In this document: positions 27,212 through 38,082 of the stretch, in pieces
How the letters are laid out: every line of letters begins with the position of its first letter
Position numbering within the stretch: the stretch's first letter is position 1
Origin: Caldibacillus thermoamylovorans
GTDB taxonomy: Bacteria > Bacillota > Bacilli > Bacillales > Caldibacillaceae
Reading direction: 5' to 3'
Assembly: GCF_000751775.1 (NCBI RefSeq)
Contig: NZ_CCRF01000045.1
Location: forward strand, 108,432 to 172,431
DNA length: 64,000 nucleotides
Notes under the pieces: model-generated
What the model was told of the DNA's origin: nothing
The model's database searches: none
What the model saw: only the letters and a program-made list of their open reading frames with translations
Made by a program: the position numbers and the translations under genes

Positions 27212-27520
27212 ATGAGTTTGAAAGCTGTTGAAATGCAAATTGCCTTACCGAGGACTCAAGATGCGGGAAAATTGCAAAGTGAATGGAATAATCGGGCACT
27301 ACTCATGAATTTGCAGGCACATGTAGCGGTTCAAAAAGAAGCTGATAAAAAGCGAAAAACGGTTTCTGAAAACGAGGAAGCTTATTTGGCAGAGTGGAAA
27401 GACAATACGTCCGGTCGGGATCATGACCTTCCACCTACACAATTAAAAGAGATTGATCATCATTCTCAAGAACAAGTTCAACACCCTTTTAAAGGACATC
27501 ATATCGATTATCTTGGGTAA
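27212..27520 (+). CDS. Small conserved protein after sigD, function unknown
   Basis: The 102-residue soluble, charged protein starts MSLKAVEMQIALPRTQDAGKLQ and ends HPFKGHHIDYLG. I recall similar proteins next to sigD-like or flagellar genes in many Bacillaceae and Clostridia, with the same two conserved ends and a variable middle. B. subtilis 168 appears to lack it at this site, though I cannot verify that here. There is no membrane helix or known catalytic motif. The middle is rich in K, E, Q and D and is probably disordered or helical. ATG has AGGCGG upstream. Confidence 0.8.
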   Translation: MSLKAVEMQIALPRTQDAGKLQSEWNNRALLMNLQAHVAVQKEADKKRKTVSENEEAYLAEWKDNTSGRDHDLPPTQLKEIDHHSQEQVQHPFKGHHIDYLG

Positions 27521-27530
27521 GGAGTAAGAA

Positions 27531-28094
27531 ATGGTCTACTTAATTGTTCTTACACTCATCATATCATTGTTAGCATTATTCGCTGTAATCATATTATATA
27601 TCCGTCAAAACCGGCTTTTTCATATTGAAAAGAGATATAAACAATTAAATGATGAGTTGGAAGCAAGTGTTTCTGCATTTATAATTGAAATGAAGGAAGA
27701 GAATGAGGCATTTATTAACAAAATAAAACAGCTGCAATCCTCTGATAAAAAGAATGAAACGATTGAGCCTGTAAATTTAAATATCGAACGAAACGGTAAA
27801 GATACAGTTGAATATGGAACGGATTATCAAGTTCTTACTGTGTCACCGCCACTATTTGCAGGAATCAAAGAATATCAAAAAGCGGTAAAGCAAACAACGG
27901 ATATACCCGAAAAGGAAACCAATGTTCGCAAGGAAGATCAGTCGGAGGCGCAATCAGCAGCTGATTCAGACCTGCACAAAATAAAACAATTATTGAATGC
28001 CGGATATTCGATTGATGAAATAGCCAAAACTTTACATAAAGGAAAAACAGAAATTGAACTGTTAATTAAGTTTTCTCCGGATTTTTTTAATTAA
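27531..28094 (+). CDS. swrB: Swarming motility protein SwrB (YlxL-like, DUF6115)
   Basis: The 187-residue product has an N-terminal membrane anchor (residues 2-24, YLIVLTLIISLLALFAVIILY), a coiled coil to about residue 65, a variable linker, and a C-terminal helix-turn-helix-like segment (IKQLLNAGYSIDEIAKTLHKGKTEIELLIKF). This layout is that of SwrB, which helps activate the flagellar export gate and sigma-D in B. subtilis. Overall sequence is poorly conserved, so identification rests on layout, the C-terminal motif and its place as last gene of the operon. Confidence 0.85.
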   Translation: MVYLIVLTLIISLLALFAVIILYIRQNRLFHIEKRYKQLNDELEASVSAFIIEMKEENEAFINKIKQLQSSDKKNETIEPVNLNIERNGKDTVEYGTDYQVLTVSPPLFAGIKEYQKAVKQTTDIPEKETNVRKEDQSEAQSAADSDLHKIKQLLNAGYSIDEIAKTLHKGKTEIELLIKFSPDFFN

Positions 28095-28117
28095 AAAGCA
28101 ATAAAGAAAAAGAAATG

Positions 28118-28147
28118 AAAGGATTCCAAAGTCGAGTCCTTTTTTTT
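28118..28147 (+). terminator. Terminator of the fla/che operon
   Basis: AAAGGATTC at 28118-28126 pairs with GAGTCCTTT at 28134-28142 (one G-T pair) over a 7-base loop and runs into seven or more T residues. It lies 23 bases after the swrB stop. Confidence 0.85.
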
Positions 28148-28155
28148 ATAATAAC

Positions 28156-28184
28156 TTGATTGTCATTAACGGTTATGTTATATT
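28156..28184 (+). promoter_or_regulatory. Sigma-A promoter for rpsB
   Basis: TTGATT at 28156-28161 and TATATT at 28179-28184 are 17 bases apart, with an extended -10 TG at 28176-28177. It lies directly after the fla/che terminator, so rpsB has its own start of transcription. Confidence 0.7.
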
Positions 28185-28191
28185 ATTTACT

Positions 28192-28310
28192 GGTGTGAAT
28201 ACACACGTTCATGGATTTAAGCAGAGGTGCTGTTTGTCAAAGTCTAATGACATGACAGTCCTGTTTAAAGAAGAAGTGAACGGAGGAAAAGAAAACCATT
28301 TAGGAGGAAA
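28192..28310 (+). promoter_or_regulatory. Long rpsB leader, possible S2 autoregulatory region
   Basis: About 120 bases lie between the likely transcription start and the rpsB start codon. A leader of this size is common upstream of rpsB in Bacilli, where ribosomal protein S2 leaders have been described. I could not prove a particular fold here, so this is a weak call based on length and position. Confidence 0.3.
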
Positions 28311-28316
28311 ATTTTT

Positions 28317-29039
28317 ATGTCAGTACTTTCTATGAAGCAATTGCTTGAAGCCGGTGTACATTTTGGACACCAAACGCGCCGTTGGAACCCGAAAATGAAA
28401 AAATACATTTTCCAAGAGCGAAACGGTATTTATATCATTGACCTGCAAAAAACGGTGAAAAAAGTTGAAGAAGCATACAACTTTATTAAAGAAGTTGCGG
28501 CTGACGGCGGGAAAATTTTGTTTGTCGGGACAAAGAAACAAGCCCAAGAATCGGTAAAAGAAGAAGCCGAACGTGTTGGGATGTACTATGTCAACCATCG
28601 CTGGTTAGGTGGTACATTAACGAACTTTGAAACGATCCAAAAACGGATTCAACGTTTGAAAGATCTTGAAAGAATGGCTGAAGACGGTACTTTTGACGTG
28701 CTGCCGAAAAAAGAAGTAGGCCAATTGAAAAAAGAACAAGAAAAATTGGAAAAGTTCCTTGGTGGAATTAAAGATATGAAAGAATTGCCTGATGCATTAT
28801 TTGTCATTGATCCACGCAAAGAACGCATTGCAGTTCAAGAAGCACGTAAATTAAACATTCCGATTGTCGGTATTGTTGATACAAACTGCGATCCGGATGA
28901 AATTGATTATGTGATTCCGGCAAACGATGATGCGATTCGTGCCGTGAAATTATTAACCGGTAAAATGGCTGATGCAATTATGGAAGCAAGACAAGGTGAA
29001 GAAGAAGCAGTTGTAGAAGTTGAACCTGCTGCTGAGTAA
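28317..29039 (+). CDS. rpsB: 30S ribosomal protein S2
   Basis: S2 binds late at the platform of the 30S subunit. The 240-residue product starts [27 protein letters not shown], the universal S2 opening, and includes [11 protein letters not shown] and [17 protein letters not shown]. The acidic C-terminal tail is usual in Bacilli. AGGAGG lies upstream of ATG at 28317. It is followed by tsf after a terminator-like hairpin. Confidence 0.99.
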   Translation: MSVLSMKQLLEAGVHFGHQTRRWNPKMKKYIFQERNGIYIIDLQKTVKKVEEAYNFIKEVAADGGKILFVGTKKQAQESVKEEAERVGMYYVNHRWLGGTLTNFETIQKRIQRLKDLERMAEDGTFDVLPKKEVGQLKKEQEKLEKFLGGIKDMKELPDALFVIDPRKERIAVQEARKLNIPIVGIVDTNCDPDEIDYVIPANDDAIRAVKLLTGKMADAIMEARQGEEEAVVEVEPAAE

Positions 29040-29048
29040 AGGGATGAA

Positions 29049-29083
29049 GGTGATAAGAGGGAAAGCCCTTATCACCTTTTTTT
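29049..29083 (+). terminator. Terminator or attenuator between rpsB and tsf
   Basis: GGTGATAAG at 29049-29057 pairs with CTTATCACC at 29068-29076 and is followed by seven T residues at 29077-29083. Because no clear promoter lies between it and tsf, partial readthrough probably sets the S2 to EF-Ts ratio. Confidence 0.85.
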
Positions 29084-29164
29084 CGAAACAATCATAGAAA
29101 ATAATAAATCTGATGAATACTATTATTGTACATAACAAATGAAGATATTTAGGAGGAAAGGTAC

Positions 29165-30046
29165 ATGGCTATTACAGCACAGATGGTAAAAGAGTTACGT
29201 GAAAAAACTGGTGCAGGAATGATGGATTGCAAAAAAGCTTTGACTGAAACGGATGGTGATATGGAAAAAGCCATTGATCTTCTTCGTGAAAAAGGAATTG
29301 CAAAAGCTGCGAAAAAAGCCGACCGCATTGCTGCTGAAGGGATTACTTACATTTTGACTGAGGGTAATAATGCCGTTATTTTAGAAGTAAATGCGGAAAC
29401 GGATTTTGTTGCTAAAAACGAACAATTCTTAACGCTAGTAAAAGAAATTGCTGCACATTTATTAGCCAAAAAACCGCAAACCGTCGAAGAAGCACTTGAA
29501 CAAAAGATGGAAAACGGTGCAACTTTAAATGAACATATCAATTCCGCCATTGCAAAAATCGGTGAAAAAATTACTTTACGTCGTTTTGCCGTTCTTACAA
29601 AAGGTGCAGAAGATGCATTTGGCGCTTACCAACATTTAGGCGGCCGCATTTCTGTGCTTACCGTACTAGAAGGAACGACAGATGAAGCAGTAGCGAAAGA
29701 TGTGGCAATGCACGCAGCAGCGTTAAATCCAAAATATGTCAGCCGTGAACAAGTACCTACAGATGAAGTTGAACGCGAAAAAGAAGTACTGAAACAACAA
29801 GCATTAAATGAAGGGAAACCGGAAAACATCGTTGAAAAAATGGTCATTGGCCGTCTAAATAAATTTTATGAAGAAATTTGCCTGTTAGAACAACTGTTTG
29901 TAAAAAATCCGGATGAAAAAGTTAGTCAATATGTAAAATCCAAAAATGCCACAATAAGAGAATTTATTCGTTATGAAGTCGGTGAAGGATTAGAAAAACG
30001 CCAAGAAAACTTTGCAGAAGAAGTTATGAATCAAGTGAAAAAATAA
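29165..30046 (+). CDS. tsf: Elongation factor Ts
   Basis: EF-Ts exchanges GDP for GTP on EF-Tu. The 293-residue product begins [26 protein letters not shown], the family signature, and has the [10 protein letters not shown] core. AGGAGG precedes ATG at 29165. It has the usual Bacillus length and a full dimerisation domain. It follows rpsB and precedes pyrH, the standard order. Confidence 0.98.
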   Translation: MAITAQMVKELREKTGAGMMDCKKALTETDGDMEKAIDLLREKGIAKAAKKADRIAAEGITYILTEGNNAVILEVNAETDFVAKNEQFLTLVKEIAAHLLAKKPQTVEEALEQKMENGATLNEHINSAIAKIGEKITLRRFAVLTKGAEDAFGAYQHLGGRISVLTVLEGTTDEAVAKDVAMHAAALNPKYVSREQVPTDEVEREKEVLKQQALNEGKPENIVEKMVIGRLNKFYEEICLLEQLFVKNPDEKVSQYVKSKNATIREFIRYEVGEGLEKRQENFAEEVMNQVKK

Positions 30047-30055
30047 TCATGTCAT

Positions 30056-30113
30056 AAGGTTGACCTGTGAGAGGCTTTCAATGCTTATTCTTCTACACAA
30101 GTCAACCTTTTTA
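30056..30113 (+). terminator. Hairpin with short T-tract after tsf
   Basis: AAGGTTGAC at 30056-30064 plus TGTG at 30066-30069 pair with CACA at 30096-30099 and GTCAACCTT at 30101-30109, over a 26-base loop. Five T residues follow (30108-30112). It can act as a partial terminator between tsf and pyrH. Confidence 0.6.
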
Positions 30114-30146
30114 CAGACAAGAAATTATACATATCGGGGGTTTTTT

Positions 30147-30869
30147 ATGGAAAATCCAAAATATAAGCGTATCGTCCTAAAGTTAAGTGGTGAGGCATTA
30201 GCCGGTGACACAGGTTTCGGAATCAACCCAAAAGTAATTAAATCAATTGCTACCCAAGTAAAAGAAGTTGCCCAAATGGGTGTAGAAGTAGCAGTTGTTG
30301 TCGGGGGCGGTAATATTTGGCGCGGAAAAATCGGCAGTGAAATGGGTATGGATCGTGCAACCGCAGATTATATGGGAATGCTTGCAACAGTCATGAATTC
30401 CTTGGCATTACAAGACAGTCTGGAACAACTCGGTATTGAAACGCGGGTACAAACATCAATCGAGATGCGGCAAGTAGCTGAACCATATATTCGTCGCAGA
30501 GCGATTCGTCATCTCGAAAAAAAACGGGTAGTTATTTTTGCTGGAGGTACCGGAAATCCATATTTTTCAACCGATACAACGGCCGCTTTACGGGCAGCTG
30601 AAATTGAAGCAGAAGTTATTTTAATGGCTAAAAATAATGTGGATGGTGTGTATTCTGCTGATCCTTTAAAGGATAAAAGTGCAAAAAAATATGCACAGCT
30701 TTCCTATTTAGATGTCATTAAGAACGGATTACAAGTTATGGATTCGACAGCCTCATCCCTATGTATGGACAATGATATTCCACTTATTGTATTCTCAATT
30801 ATGGAAGAAGGTAATATTAGGAAAGTTGTCCTTGGTGAAAATATTGGAACGATAGTAAGGGGGAAATAA
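30147..30869 (+). CDS. pyrH: Uridylate kinase
   Basis: PyrH phosphorylates UMP to UDP and is feedback controlled by UTP and GTP. The 240-residue product has the amino-acid-kinase-fold motifs [28 protein letters not shown] and [23 protein letters not shown] chose ATG at 30147. An upstream in-frame start at 30060 would run through the hairpin region and add 29 unconserved residues. The region before the start is GGGGG rather than a classic ribosome site. frr follows after 2 bases. Confidence 0.97.
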   Translation: MENPKYKRIVLKLSGEALAGDTGFGINPKVIKSIATQVKEVAQMGVEVAVVVGGGNIWRGKIGSEMGMDRATADYMGMLATVMNSLALQDSLEQLGIETRVQTSIEMRQVAEPYIRRRAIRHLEKKRVVIFAGGTGNPYFSTDTTAALRAAEIEAEVILMAKNNVDGVYSADPLKDKSAKKYAQLSYLDVIKNGLQVMDSTASSLCMDNDIPLIVFSIMEEGNIRKVVLGENIGTIVRGK

Positions 30870-30871
30870 AC

Positions 30872-31429
30872 GTGGCAAAACAAGTAATGGCCGATGCTAA
30901 AGAACGTATGACAAAAGCCGTACAAGCTTATACCCGGGAACTCGCTTCAATTCGTGCCGGGCGAGCAAGTGCCTCATTGTTGGATAAGATCGCCGTTGAA
31001 TATTACGGAGTTCCAACGCCAATCAATCAATTGGCATCTATCTCCACACCGGAAGCGAGATTGCTTATGATTCAACCTTATGACAAATCGATTGTCAGTG
31101 ATGTTGAAAAAGCAATTATGAAATCAGACTTAGGTTTGAATCCAACGAGTGACGGATCCGTTATTCGGATTGCAATCCCTCCTCTGACAGAAGAACGTCG
31201 GAAAGAACTGGTGAAACTGGTGAAAAAGGAGTCAGAGGAAGCGAAAGTTGCTATTCGTAATATTCGTCGTGATGCAAATGATGATTTGAAAAAGTTAGAA
31301 AAAAATGGTGAATTGACGGAAGATGACCTGAGAGGTTATACCGATGATGTGCAAAAATTAACGGATGAATTTATCGCCAAAATTGATCAGATTACGAAAG
31401 AGAAAGAAAAAGAAATTTTAGAAGTATAA
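30872..31429 (+). CDS. frr: Ribosome recycling factor
   Basis: RRF splits post-termination ribosomes with EF-G. The 185-residue product has the expected three-helix-bundle sequence, with [21 protein letters not shown] and [12 protein letters not shown]. The start is GTG at 30872 behind AAGGGGG. It ends with a clear terminator 30 bases downstream. Confidence 0.98.
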   Translation: MAKQVMADAKERMTKAVQAYTRELASIRAGRASASLLDKIAVEYYGVPTPINQLASISTPEARLLMIQPYDKSIVSDVEKAIMKSDLGLNPTSDGSVIRIAIPPLTEERRKELVKLVKKESEEAKVAIRNIRRDANDDLKKLEKNGELTEDDLRGYTDDVQKLTDEFIAKIDQITKEKEKEILEV

Positions 31430-31458
31430 GCTTCCTTTCGTTTAATATTTAATTTTCA

Positions 31459-31484
31459 AAAAACCCCTGCTTTCGGGGTTTTTT
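31459..31484 (+). terminator. Terminator after frr
   Basis: AAAAACCCC at 31459-31467 pairs with GGGGTTTTT at 31475-31483 over a 7-base loop and is followed by T-rich sequence. It ends the rpsB-tsf-pyrH-frr unit. Confidence 0.85.
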
Positions 31485-31745
31485 CTTTATCTCTTTTCCT
31501 TTATAATTAATTAAGCATAAAAACAAATCAACTTTTCCAAGATCGGACAAGTTTTGTTCCTTTCATTTTTTAAAGATGGAGTCAGGCACTATTGACCGCT
31601 AATAAAGTTTTAGAGGATTCTTGTATGGATTGGATAGACCGAGATTCAAACAACAAAATATTGCATTTTGAGCGTAAATTTTCGTTGTTAGAATGTTAAC
31701 TTGAATGATTAATGATAAAATTTGTGAGCGATTTTTCTTTTGTTT
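31485..31745. other. Intergenic stretch frr-uppS, no gene seen
   Basis: This AT-rich part of the 479-base gap has no credible coding frame. The only structure found is an inverted repeat: AACAAC at 31649-31654 with AAAAT pairs with ATTTT and GTTGTT at 31684-31689, without a T-tract. Confidence 0.5.
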
Positions 31746-31754
31746 TGGTATGAT
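31746..31754 (+). promoter_or_regulatory. Likely extended -10 promoter for uppS
   Basis: TGG-TATGAT (31746-31754) is an extended -10 element. No good -35 box is present at 17 bases. It would give a leader of roughly 150 bases before uppS. Confidence 0.45.
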
Positions 31755-31908
31755 ATAAGAAGTTATAAAATACATATGAGCATAATCAGGAATAATCAAC
31801 GTAAATAGGACCTTTAGAAAATTTATATATACTAAAAACGTATAACCACAAAAGGAAAATCGCACGCAAGTTTGAATTCTTCTGCTGACGAAAATTGGAG
31901 GATGAAAT

Positions 31909-32685
31909 ATGTTTTATAAAAAACTTTTTAATAAACAAAGTTCCATACCGGAAAGTATAAAGGAACGGATGGAATTGGTGAAAAGTCAAGCTGTACCCGA
32001 TCATGTAGCAATTATTATGGATGGAAATGGCAGATGGGCAAAAAGTCGTGCTTTACCTAGAATTGCCGGGCACCATGAAGGGATGAAGGTCGTACGAAAA
32101 ATAGCCATTTTAGCAAATAATATTGGTATTCAAACATTGACCTTATTTGCTTTCTCTACGGAAAATTGGAAAAGGCCAAAGTCGGAAGTGGATTATCTGA
32201 TGAAATTACCTGCCGAGTTTTTGGATATTTATTTACCTGAACTAATCGATAATAATGTGAAAGTTCAAGTAATCGGTGAGAAAGAAAAAATTCCGAGTCA
32301 TACATTACTGGTGGTAGAAAAAGCGATAGAAAGAACAAAAAACAACAATGGATTATTGCTGAATTTTGCGCTAAATTATGGAAGTCGTTCCGAAATCATT
32401 ATGGCAATCAAAAATATTGTCAAAGATATTAAATGTGGAAATATCAATGAAAGAGATATAAATGAAGATATTTTTTCGCAATATTTAATGACAAAAGACT
32501 TAGCTGACCCCGACTTATTGATTCGGACAAGCGGAGAAATTCGGTTAAGTAATTTTATGTTATGGCAATCAGCTTATACGGAATTATGGTTCACAGATTG
32601 TTTATGGCCGGATTTTGATGAGGGACATTTTTTAGATGCTATTGAACAATATCAAAAACGTTCACGTCGTTTTGGCGGAATATAA
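31909..32685 (+). CDS. uppS: Isoprenyl (undecaprenyl) diphosphate synthase
   Basis: UppS adds eight cis-isoprene units to farnesyl diphosphate to make the lipid carrier for cell-wall synthesis. The 258-residue product has the cis-prenyltransferase signature IIMDGNGRWAKSR with the catalytic aspartate, then GHHEGMKVVRKI, TLFAFSTENWKRP and the C-terminal DPDLLIRTSGEIRLSNFMLWQSAY. The start is ATG with TTGGAGGATG upstream. cdsA follows after 15 bases. Confidence 0.98.
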   Translation: MFYKKLFNKQSSIPESIKERMELVKSQAVPDHVAIIMDGNGRWAKSRALPRIAGHHEGMKVVRKIAILANNIGIQTLTLFAFSTENWKRPKSEVDYLMKLPAEFLDIYLPELIDNNVKVQVIGEKEKIPSHTLLVVEKAIERTKNNNGLLLNFALNYGSRSEIIMAIKNIVKDIKCGNINERDINEDIFSQYLMTKDLADPDLLIRTSGEIRLSNFMLWQSAYTELWFTDCLWPDFDEGHFLDAIEQYQKRSRRFGGI

Positions 32686-32700
32686 AGGTGAGGTTTATAA

Positions 32701-33498
32701 ATGACTCAAAGAATTATTACAGCTATCATCGCAGCACTAATCTTTTTACCAATTGTATTTATTGGCGGTATTCCGTTTGTTATATTAATATATATTATGG
32801 CTTCAATATGTTTATTTGAAATTCTTCGCATGAAAAAAATCAACTTGATGACAGTTCCTGGTATTTTGTCGCTGTTCCTTTTATGGATATTTCTTTTACC
32901 AATTAATTATTTGAATTTTGTTCAGCGAATAGGTTTGGAAGGAAAAACCGCTCTTTTCTTTTTGGGTGTTCTTATCTTTTTATGTTATTCATTCATTAGT
33001 AAAAATACGTTTTCTTTTGAACATATTGGTTATTGTCTGTTATCCGTTTTATATATAGGAATCGGCTTCTATTATATAATAGAAACGAGAGCTGTTGGGG
33101 TTTTGTTTATTTTCTTTGCATTGTTTTTAATATGGGCCACCGACTCGGGAGCCTATTTTGTCGGTCGGGCATTAGGAAAAAGAAAATTAGCCCCACATAT
33201 TAGCCCGAACAAAACGGTAGAAGGATCAATTGGCGGGATCATTACTGCGATCATCGTTGCGCTTCTTTTTTACTTCTTTACGGATATTAACCTAGAATTC
33301 CAATTGTTTGAACTGATGATTGTTACAGTAATATTATCTATTTTCGGTCAATGTGGTGATTTGGTGGAATCCGCTTTAAAACGGTACTACCATGTTAAGG
33401 ACTCCGGAACAATATTACCGGGTCACGGCGGTATGCTCGACAGGGTTGATAGCTGGTTGTTTGTTATGCCACTGCTCATTTTATTGCGAATGTTATAA
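32701..33498 (+). CDS. cdsA: Phosphatidate cytidylyltransferase
   Basis: CdsA makes CDP-diacylglycerol, the branch point of phospholipid synthesis. The 265-residue polytopic membrane protein (about seven to eight helices) has the family signature near the C-terminus, SPNKTVEGSIGG, then GDLVESALKRYYHVKDSGTILPGHGGMLDRVDS. The start is ATG at 32701 behind AAGGTGAGG. It pairs with uppS as in most Bacilli. Confidence 0.97.
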   Translation: MTQRIITAIIAALIFLPIVFIGGIPFVILIYIMASICLFEILRMKKINLMTVPGILSLFLLWIFLLPINYLNFVQRIGLEGKTALFFLGVLIFLCYSFISKNTFSFEHIGYCLLSVLYIGIGFYYIIETRAVGVLFIFFALFLIWATDSGAYFVGRALGKRKLAPHISPNKTVEGSIGGIITAIIVALLFYFFTDINLEFQLFELMIVTVILSIFGQCGDLVESALKRYYHVKDSGTILPGHGGMLDRVDSWLFVMPLLILLRML

Positions 33499-33644
33499 TG
33501 TAGGGTCATTTTTCTTATAATCCCGACCATACGGGTATGTCTTGTAAGCCCGACACGATATGCACAAGTGAGGAAGATAGGTGAGAGTAGGGGCGACCGC
33601 TTACGTATTTTTTTATAAAAGGTATGATTTCGAGGTGAATTTGT
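33499..33644 (+). other. cdsA-dxr gap with small palindromes
   Basis: This 146-base gap contains the short palindrome CATACGGGTATG and pieces such as TGTAAGC and GCTTACG that could pair. It has no T-tract and no clear promoter. The last part holds GAGGTGA, the ribosome site of dxr. Base composition is more GC-rich than other gaps here, but I cannot assign a role. Confidence 0.35.
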
Positions 33645-34802
33645 TTGAAAGGAATTAGTTTATTAGGTGCAACAGGATCAATCGGAACACAAACAATAGA
33701 TATTATTCGGTCCAATCGAGATCAGTTTGAACTTGTTGCCATTGCAGTTGGTAAAAATTTGGAATTAACCAGGGAAATTATCAATGAATTCCACCCCAAA
33801 CTTGTTTCCGTTCAAAATCAAGCGGATGCAGCGATATTACAACGGGAATTTGCGGGTATCAGTAAAATTTTATCTGGTGATGAAGGCTTAATTGACGTGG
33901 CTGTTCATCCTGATGCAAATCTATTCGTCAATGCCATTTTAGGCAGTGTTGGATTAGTTCCGACTTTGAATGCGATAGAGGCAGGGAAAACCATTGCCCT
34001 TGCGAATAAGGAAACATTAGTAACTGCCGGGCATATTGTGATGGCGCGGGCACGTGATCGGAAAGTTCCCGTTTTACCTGTAGATAGTGAGCACTCGGCT
34101 ATTTTCCAGTGTTTACAAGGAGAACGACAGAAAAATATTGAAAGATTAATTATTACTGCATCAGGCGGAAGTTTTCGGGACAACACAAGAGAACAATTAT
34201 TGGATGTGACCATTGAAGAAGCCTTACATCATCCAAACTGGTCGATGGGCGCAAAAATTACGATCGATTCAGCCACGATGATGAATAAAGGATTGGAAGT
34301 GATTGAAGCCCATTGGTTATTCGATCAACCCTATGATAAAATTGATGTACTTCTCCATCGAGAAAGTACAGTACATTCGATGGTGGAGTTTCATGATGGT
34401 AGTATCATTGCCCAACTGGGTTCACCTGATATGCGAATCCCGATACAATACGCGTTAACTTATCCGGAACGAACACCGACTAATGCAGCTCGTTTGGATT
34501 TGACCGAATTGGGGACACTACATTTTCAAAAAATGGATTTTAATCGATATCGTTGTCTTCGTTTCGCATATGAAGCAGGCAGGAGGGGCGGTACCTTACC
34601 GGTTGTATTAAACGCAGCGAACGAGGTTTGTGTTCAGGCTTTTCTGAACGGAAAAATAAAGTTTCTTGAAATAGAAGATGTAATTGAATGGGCGCTGGAA
34701 AATCATGTTCCAACAGCAAATCCCGATTTAGATACAATTCTTTCCGTTGATCAGGAAACAAGGGAGATCGTTACGAAACATCTGGTCAGTCGTTTTCATT
34801 AA
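33645..34802 (+). CDS. dxr: 1-deoxy-D-xylulose 5-phosphate reductoisomerase
   Basis: Dxr converts DXP to MEP using NADPH in the non-mevalonate isoprenoid pathway, which supplies UppS. The 385-residue product has the NADPH-binding [10 protein letters not shown] at residues 7-16, the metal and substrate motifs [15 protein letters not shown] and ASGGSFRD, and [17 protein letters not shown]. The start is TTG at 33645 with GAGGTGA 9 bases upstream. Length is in the family range. Confidence 0.97.
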   Translation: MKGISLLGATGSIGTQTIDIIRSNRDQFELVAIAVGKNLELTREIINEFHPKLVSVQNQADAAILQREFAGISKILSGDEGLIDVAVHPDANLFVNAILGSVGLVPTLNAIEAGKTIALANKETLVTAGHIVMARARDRKVPVLPVDSEHSAIFQCLQGERQKNIERLIITASGGSFRDNTREQLLDVTIEEALHHPNWSMGAKITIDSATMMNKGLEVIEAHWLFDQPYDKIDVLLHRESTVHSMVEFHDGSIIAQLGSPDMRIPIQYALTYPERTPTNAARLDLTELGTLHFQKMDFNRYRCLRFAYEAGRRGGTLPVVLNAANEVCVQAFLNGKIKFLEIEDVIEWALENHVPTANPDLDTILSVDQETREIVTKHLVSRFH

Positions 34803-34809
34803 AGGCGTT

Positions 34810-34896
34810 GTTCAAAAAGTCACGGAAAAAGTTTTTGTTTTTCAACCGCTTTAAGGATAGTGTTTTCTCACTGATTGCAATTCTTTCTTTTTGAAC
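34810..34896. repeat. Inverted repeat in the dxr-rseP gap
   Basis: GTTCAAAAAG at 34810-34819 is the exact inverse of CTTTTTGAAC at 34887-34896, separated by 67 bases. The element fills most of the 136-base gap. It has no coding content. It may be a weak terminator or a small palindromic repeat, since TTGTTCAAAAAGTC-like ends are familiar in Bacillaceae intergenic repeats (from memory, not verified). Confidence 0.45.
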
Positions 34897-34938
34897 ACGT
34901 ACATAAAAAATTTTTCTATAACAAAGGTGGTATGATAA

Positions 34939-36195
34939 GTGAGTACACTTTCGACCGTACTAGCTTTTATTTTATTGTTTGGCGCTTTAGTGTTTTTTCA
35001 TGAGCTAGGTCATTTTATATTTGCAAAGCGTTCGGGAATTTTGTGTCGTGAGTTTGCGATCGGTTTTGGACCAAAAATATTGGCTTTCAATAAGAATGAA
35101 ACAACCTATACGATCCGGTTACTGCCCTTAGGCGGATATGTCAGAATGGCAGGGGAAGATCCGGAACTTATTGAATTGAAACCGGGTTTGCGGGTCGGTT
35201 TAATTTTAGATAAAAATGAGGTTGTAAAAAAAATTATTATCAATCGGAAAGAAAAATACCCGGATGCTCGAATTATTGAAATTGAACAAGCTGATATCGA
35301 AAAAGATTTATTTATCACCGGTTTTGAAGAAGAGGAAGAAGAAAGGATTAAATCCTATAAAATTGATGAAAAAGCGGTCTTAGTTGAAAACGGCATCGAA
35401 TCACAAATAGCTCCAATAGACCGTCAATTTTCTTCTAAATCGTTATTGGCCAGGACATTAACCATTTTTGCCGGTCCGTTGTTTAATTTTATTTTAGCAA
35501 TCGTTGTGTTTATTTTACTTGGTTTCATTCAAGGTGTGCCATCAAATGAGCCAATGTTGGGGGGAATTACTAAGGATGGTTCTGCAATGAAAGCCGGCCT
35601 GAAACAAGGAGATATTGTCCATTCTATTGATGATGCGGAAGTTTCAACTTGGCTAGATATTGTTGAAATTATTCAGGAGAATCCAGGGGATCCGCTCACT
35701 TTCCACATCGAGAGAGATGACAAACTGATGGACATCCAAGTAACCCCGCAAAATATAGAGGGGGAAGGGAAAATTGGTGTTTATCAGCCGATGAATAAAT
35801 CTTTTGGTCAAGCCTTTGTCTACGGTTTTACGGAAACTTGGTTTTGGACGAAACAGATTTTTATCATTCTTGGCGATTTAGTAACGGGCGGTTTTACCAT
35901 TGATGCTTTCTCGGGACCGGTCGGGATTTATGCCTCGACTGAAGCTGTCGCCCAATCCGGTATATTTAATTTATTCCGCTGGGGTGCGCTATTAAGCATT
36001 AACCTCGGTATCATGAACTTATTACCAATACCGGCACTTGACGGAGGAAGATTATTGTTTTTTGGAATCGAAGCATTACGAGGGAAACCGATCGATAAAA
36101 ACAAAGAAGGTTTCGTCCACTTTATCGGTTTTGCTTTATTAATGTTATTGATGATTGTTGTTACATGGAATGATATTCGAAGATTTTTTCTTTAA
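34939..36195 (+). CDS. rseP: Site-2 intramembrane zinc protease RseP/RasP
   Basis: RasP cuts anti-sigma factors and signal-peptide remnants inside the membrane. The 418-residue product has the zinc site HELGH at residues 21-25, GFGPKI and LPLGGYVRMAGED, a PDZ domain around residues 205-280 (GSAMKAGLKQGDIVHSIDD), and the second metal motif NLLPIPALDGGRLLF. An acidic insert (EEEEERIKSY) occurs before the PDZ domain. The start is GTG at 34939 after AAAGGTGG. Confidence 0.96.
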   Translation: MSTLSTVLAFILLFGALVFFHELGHFIFAKRSGILCREFAIGFGPKILAFNKNETTYTIRLLPLGGYVRMAGEDPELIELKPGLRVGLILDKNEVVKKIIINRKEKYPDARIIEIEQADIEKDLFITGFEEEEEERIKSYKIDEKAVLVENGIESQIAPIDRQFSSKSLLARTLTIFAGPLFNFILAIVVFILLGFIQGVPSNEPMLGGITKDGSAMKAGLKQGDIVHSIDDAEVSTWLDIVEIIQENPGDPLTFHIERDDKLMDIQVTPQNIEGEGKIGVYQPMNKSFGQAFVYGFTETWFWTKQIFIILGDLVTGGFTIDAFSGPVGIYASTEAVAQSGIFNLFRWGALLSINLGIMNLLPIPALDGGRLLFFGIEALRGKPIDKNKEGFVHFIGFALLMLLMIVVTWNDIRRFFL

Positions 36196-36200
36196 TATAA

Positions 36201-37952
<1,752 letters not shown>

Positions 37953-38070
37953 GATCCCCACTTCAAAATTCTGAGGTTTCAAAGTAGATAGGTGGGGGAA
38001 GAACTGCCCTTAAAGCTCCGATTGATTCACTAATCATCAGTGGTAACACTGATGGAAGTTTCACCTTATA
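37953..38070 (+). repeat. Structured repeat unit A (after proS)
   Basis: This unit starts right after the proS stop. CCCCAC at 37956-37961 pairs with GTGGGG at 37992-37997 (hairpin I). TGATT at 38023-38027 pairs with AATCA at 38032-38036 (hairpin II). ATCAGTG at 38036-38042 pairs with CACTGAT at 38047-38053 (hairpin III). A conserved tail with GGAAGTTTCAC follows. The same layout, in the opposite orientation and with changed stems, occurs at 58833-59056. An 18-base run at 38047-38064 is identical there. I do not know its family. Confidence 0.75.
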
Positions 38071-38082
38071 AAATTACATTTT

